From Mycoplasma imitans ATCC 51306 (GTDB lineage Bacteria > Bacillota_I > Bacilli_A > Mycoplasmatales > Mycoplasmoidaceae), in NCBI RefSeq assembly GCF_000518305.1, contig NZ_JADI01000014.1, positions 1 to 36,480 of the forward strand: DNA of 36,480 nt, written 5' to 3'. Both the position numbers and the translations under genes were made by a program. A model generated the notes under the pieces. It was given only the letters and a program-made list of their open reading frames with translations, had not been told where the DNA came from and did no database searches. Within the stretch, counting starts at the first letter, position 1. Each line of letters begins with the position of its first letter. This document shows positions 34,100-36,480 of the stretch, one piece after another.

Positions 34100-35027
34100 G
34101 CACACTTTTGTCAATCAAGATAGCGAAAAAATTCGTTTAGATATCTTTTTAACCTATAACCTGAATTTGTCGCGTAATAAGACATCATTTTTGATTCTTC
34201 ATGATTTAGTAAAAGTTAATAAAAAAACGGTAAATAAAAACAATTTTGTATTAAAAATTGGTGATGTTGTTGATATAGAATATGAGGAAAGTATTTTTAA
34301 CAAAGTTAACAACGAAATATTACCTTTTAATAAAAAGTTAGATATCGTTTATGAAGATAATGATTTAATTATCGTTAACAAACCTACTAACATGCTGTCT
34401 CATCCAACAACACACAATGAACCAGACACATTACTTAACTGTTTGATGTATCATAACAATAAACAAAAAGTTTACTTAGCTCACCGTTTGGATAAAGATA
34501 CTACTGGGTTAATCGTAGCTACAAAAAATTTTAAAGCGCTTGAAAAAATTCAAGAGCAGATTTCTAAAAGAACGATGAAGCGTTATTATTTAGCTATCGT
34601 TCATTATCCTTTTAACGAATTAAGAGCTGTAATTGATGCACCAATTGGTTATCTTAAAGATCATGACTTAAAATTCGGGGTAGAAAATACTAAAAACCCT
34701 AAACATGCTATAACTAAGATTTATGTTCTGGATCAAAACAAAAAATATGCTTTGATTAAATGTGAATTATTAACGGGTAGAACACATCAAATTCGTGTAC
34801 ATATGGATTTTATTAAGCATAATATAGTTAATGATCCATTATATGGAATAAAAGGGGAGCAAAGAACTAATTACAAACAATTCTTGCATGCTTATCAGTT
34901 GGAATTAACTCATCCAACAACAAATGTTCCGCTGTTTTTTGAAGTCAAGCCTGATGAAGTGTTTATGAATAAACTGTTTGATGTTCATTTAGATTTAAAC
35001 CAAGAACTAAAAGGATTATTTGAGTAA
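34092..35027 (+). CDS. rluD: RluA/RluD family 23S rRNA pseudouridine synthase
   Basis: The protein has 311 residues. An N-terminal S4 RNA-binding domain (about residues 12-65, with RLDIFLTYNL and KIGDVVDIEY) precedes the catalytic domain, which has DLIIVNKPTNMLSHP, the active-site loop AHRLDKDTTGLIV with Asp134, and LLTGRTHQIRVH. These are all family hallmarks. It isomerises uridines in large-subunit rRNA; the exact site cannot be read from sequence. It overlaps lspA by 8 bases and is followed 5 bases later by tsaB. The lspA-rluD-tsaB order matches M. pneumoniae MPN_293-291 from memory. Confidence 0.93.
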   Translation: MPKHTFVNQDSEKIRLDIFLTYNLNLSRNKTSFLILHDLVKVNKKTVNKNNFVLKIGDVVDIEYEESIFNKVNNEILPFNKKLDIVYEDNDLIIVNKPTNMLSHPTTHNEPDTLLNCLMYHNNKQKVYLAHRLDKDTTGLIVATKNFKALEKIQEQISKRTMKRYYLAIVHYPFNELRAVIDAPIGYLKDHDLKFGVENTKNPKHAITKIYVLDQNKKYALIKCELLTGRTHQIRVHMDFIKHNIVNDPLYGIKGEQRTNYKQFLHAYQLELTHPTTNVPLFFEVKPDEVFMNKLFDVHLDLNQELKGLFE

Positions 35028-35032
35028 TTGTT

Positions 35033-35608
35033 ATGTTAAGAAAGTATTCTTTATTTATCGATACATGTTTAGACAAGATTAATCTTGCGATTTTTGATAG
35101 TGAAAAAGAAGAAGTTTATTACTATACATCAATTGAAATTCACAAAAATTTAGTGGATATTATCGTAAATAAAATTGATGAATTTTTGTTAGATCACAAG
35201 ATTAAGAAGAAAGCAATTAAGAAACTTTATATAACGATCGGTCCAGGCACATTTAGTGGTGTAAGGGTTGGAACTAACATTGCTAAGACTTGGAAATCGG
35301 TTGAACCCGCATTAGAGGTGTACACGATTTCGACTTTGAAAATTCAAGTACCATATGGCGATGGTATTTCGTGTATTGATGCTAAATCAAATAAGCAATA
35401 TGTGAGCATTTATCGCAGTAATGTTGGAAACATGAAAATTGTTGATGATGAAAATTACGAAAATATGTGTAAGAAAAATACCGATCTTTCATTATTTAAA
35501 AACTTCAAAAATGTTGATATTTTTGAAAACTTAATAAGTAATATTAGCAATTTTGAATTAACAGATATAGAAAACATTAAACCTATTTATTTAAAGGATC
35601 CACTTTAG
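35033..35608 (+). CDS. tsaB: tRNA threonylcarbamoyladenosine protein TsaB
   Basis: This 191-residue protein of the ASKHA fold starts with SLFIDTCLDKINLAI (phosphate-1-like loop) and carries the diagnostic TIGPGTFSGVRVGTNIAKTW near residue 69. TsaB is the non-catalytic partner of TsaD in making t6A at position 37 of ANN-decoding tRNAs. The C-terminal half is shorter and more divergent than in E. coli, common in mollicutes. It starts 5 bases after rluD and ends before a strong two-way terminator, closing the lspA-rluD-tsaB unit. Confidence 0.92.
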   Translation: MLRKYSLFIDTCLDKINLAIFDSEKEEVYYYTSIEIHKNLVDIIVNKIDEFLLDHKIKKKAIKKLYITIGPGTFSGVRVGTNIAKTWKSVEPALEVYTISTLKIQVPYGDGISCIDAKSNKQYVSIYRSNVGNMKIVDDENYENMCKKNTDLSLFKNFKNVDIFENLISNISNFELTDIENIKPIYLKDPL

Positions 35609-35664
35609 TATTTTTAAACAATATTAATTTAGATTCGAAAATTAATCTTAATAACTTTTAAAAT

Positions 35665-35693
35665 AAAAAATCGGTATTTTTACCGATTTTTTT
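35665..35693. terminator. Bidirectional terminator between tsaB and dut
   Basis: The hairpin TCGGTA-TTTT-TACCGA (35671-35686) is flanked by A6 and T7. It can stop tsaB on the plus strand and dut on the minus strand, which converge here. Confidence 0.92.
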
Positions 35694-35707
35694 AATCATT
35701 TTTGTTT

Positions 35708-36151
35708 TTATTTACCACTAGAACCAAACGCTTTATCAAGACGAGGAGTGTTTTTATTTATCTGGTCAGGAGCTACCTTATTTAATCTAATATTCGCATC
35801 TATTGTCCTACTATCAATAATCATAACACTTGCTATACGATCACCTTCTGAAAAACTTACAGACGATTTACTAGCATTGGTAATTATTAAAAAGGCGTGA
35901 CCTCGATAATTACTATCGATTATTGTGTTTGCTAGTATAATGCCTTTTTTAGCTATTGAGCTGCGAACCATAAACTGTGCATGAATATTATGAGGTAATT
36001 CAAATATGATGCCTGTATCAATAACTTTAGTTTCAAGAGGTTCTATTGTAAAACTCTCGGGCAAGTGTATGTCGTATCCACCGTCACCATCGTAAGCTTT
36101 AGATAATGTGTAATTTTTGCCACCTTCTATGCTATATTTAATATTTATCAT
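35708..36151 (-). CDS. dut: dUTP diphosphatase, trimeric type
   Basis: The protein has 147 residues, the usual length for the trimeric enzyme, which splits dUTP to dUMP and diphosphate and keeps uracil out of DNA. All five motifs appear in order: AYDGDGGYDIHLP (1), RSSIAKKGI (2), NTIIDSNYRG with the catalytic Asp and substrate-stacking Tyr (3), GDRIASVMI (4, with Ser where Gln is common) and PRLDKAFGSSGK (5, the phosphate-binding arm). It stands alone, convergent with tsaB. From memory it is not part of the M. genitalium gene set, so it may be an accessory gene here. Confidence 0.93.
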   Translation of the reverse strand: MINIKYSIEGGKNYTLSKAYDGDGGYDIHLPESFTIEPLETKVIDTGIIFELPHNIHAQFMVRSSIAKKGIILANTIIDSNYRGHAFLIITNASKSSVSFSEGDRIASVMIIDSRTIDANIRLNKVAPDQINKNTPRLDKAFGSSGK

Positions 36152-36381
36152 TCGATTTTTCCTAAATCTAAGTTTCTATAAAATAGATTTTATATCAATT
36201 AAGGACTAACAGAAACTTATTATTCATAAAATGTATTCTGCTGATGTTAGAGATCGATTTTTAAATAAAACTAAATATAATAGCAAAACAAATGTAAGGC
36301 TTTAAAAAAATAAAAAATGTTTTGAGGCACCGAATTCAATTTTGTGTAAAACAATTAATTAACTCAAAAAAGAAAGGTTAA

Positions 36382-36387
36382 TATAAT
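36382..36387 (+). promoter_or_regulatory. -10 box of the gene at the right edge
   Basis: A perfect TATAAT lies 20 bases before the ATG at 36408, so the predicted leader is only about 14 bases and has no room for a normal ribosome site. Confidence 0.45.
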
Positions 36388-36407
36388 TTTATAAACGGTA
36401 AACAAAA

Positions 36408-36480
36408 ATGAATTCAAAAGACGAACAAATGAAACAGATTCAAAAATTAATCGTTGAATTTGTAAAACAATTTGGTCCTA
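36408..36480 (+). CDS. Start of an unknown gene (cut by window edge)
   Basis: Twenty-four complete codons are visible from ATG 36408, giving a polar, Lys/Gln-rich helical start that ends LIVEFVKQFGP. This is too little to identify it. A TATAAT 20 bases upstream and the open frame support a real gene. No Shine-Dalgarno sequence is seen. It is divergent from dut across a 256-base AT-rich gap in which I see no other gene. Confidence 0.6.
   Translation, partial: MNSKDEQMKQIQKLIVEFVKQFGP

Overview
This window is AT-rich mollicute chromosome. Long reading frames are cut only by in-frame TGA, and each becomes a full-length gene once TGA is read as tryptophan. The window also encodes a tRNA-Trp with anticodon UCA, the decoder of that codon, beside an ordinary tRNA-Trp(CCA). 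Gene order, compared from memory with Mycoplasma genitalium and M. pneumoniae (MATE/ytpR/degV/tuf; acp and its upstream neighbours/proS; p37-p29-p69; rpoC/rpoB; DJ-1/lspA/rluD/tsaB), points to the pneumoniae group. M. gallisepticum or a close relative is the likeliest source; the species is an inference.

Layout: nearly everything from 1 to 30.5 kb is on the minus strand, so transcription runs right to left. Positions 1-834 hold the 5' half of a 16S rRNA. Behind it lie a MATE transporter, a YtpR-like tRNA-binding protein, a DegV protein and EF-Tu. Next comes a compact transcription unit of three poorly known genes, acyl carrier protein and tRNA-Trp(UCA), whose 5' end overlaps the acp stop codon. 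Further right are proS, a 45-residue membrane peptide, and a p69-p29-p37 ABC importer preceded by a clear TPP (thiamine pyrophosphate) riboswitch. RNase P RNA and tRNA-Trp(CCA) follow, then a membrane/coiled-coil protein, two tandem paralogous large surface-type proteins, rpoC and rpoB.

From 30.6 kb most genes are on the plus strand: an alpha/beta hydrolase, a C5 DNA methyltransferase broken by four single-base losses, a minus-strand DJ-1 family protein without its catalytic cysteine, an LspA signal peptidase carrying two extra C-terminal zinc ribbons, a RluD-type pseudouridine synthase and TsaB. A minus-strand dUTPase and the first 24 codons of an unknown plus-strand gene close the window.

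The strongest points for follow-up are the TPP riboswitch with a legible ribosome-site-masking switch in front of the p37 operon (often labelled a phosphonate transporter), the LspA-zinc ribbon fusion, the decayed methyltransferase, and the acp/tRNA-Trp(UCA) overlap. I found no CRISPR array, insertion sequence or prophage.
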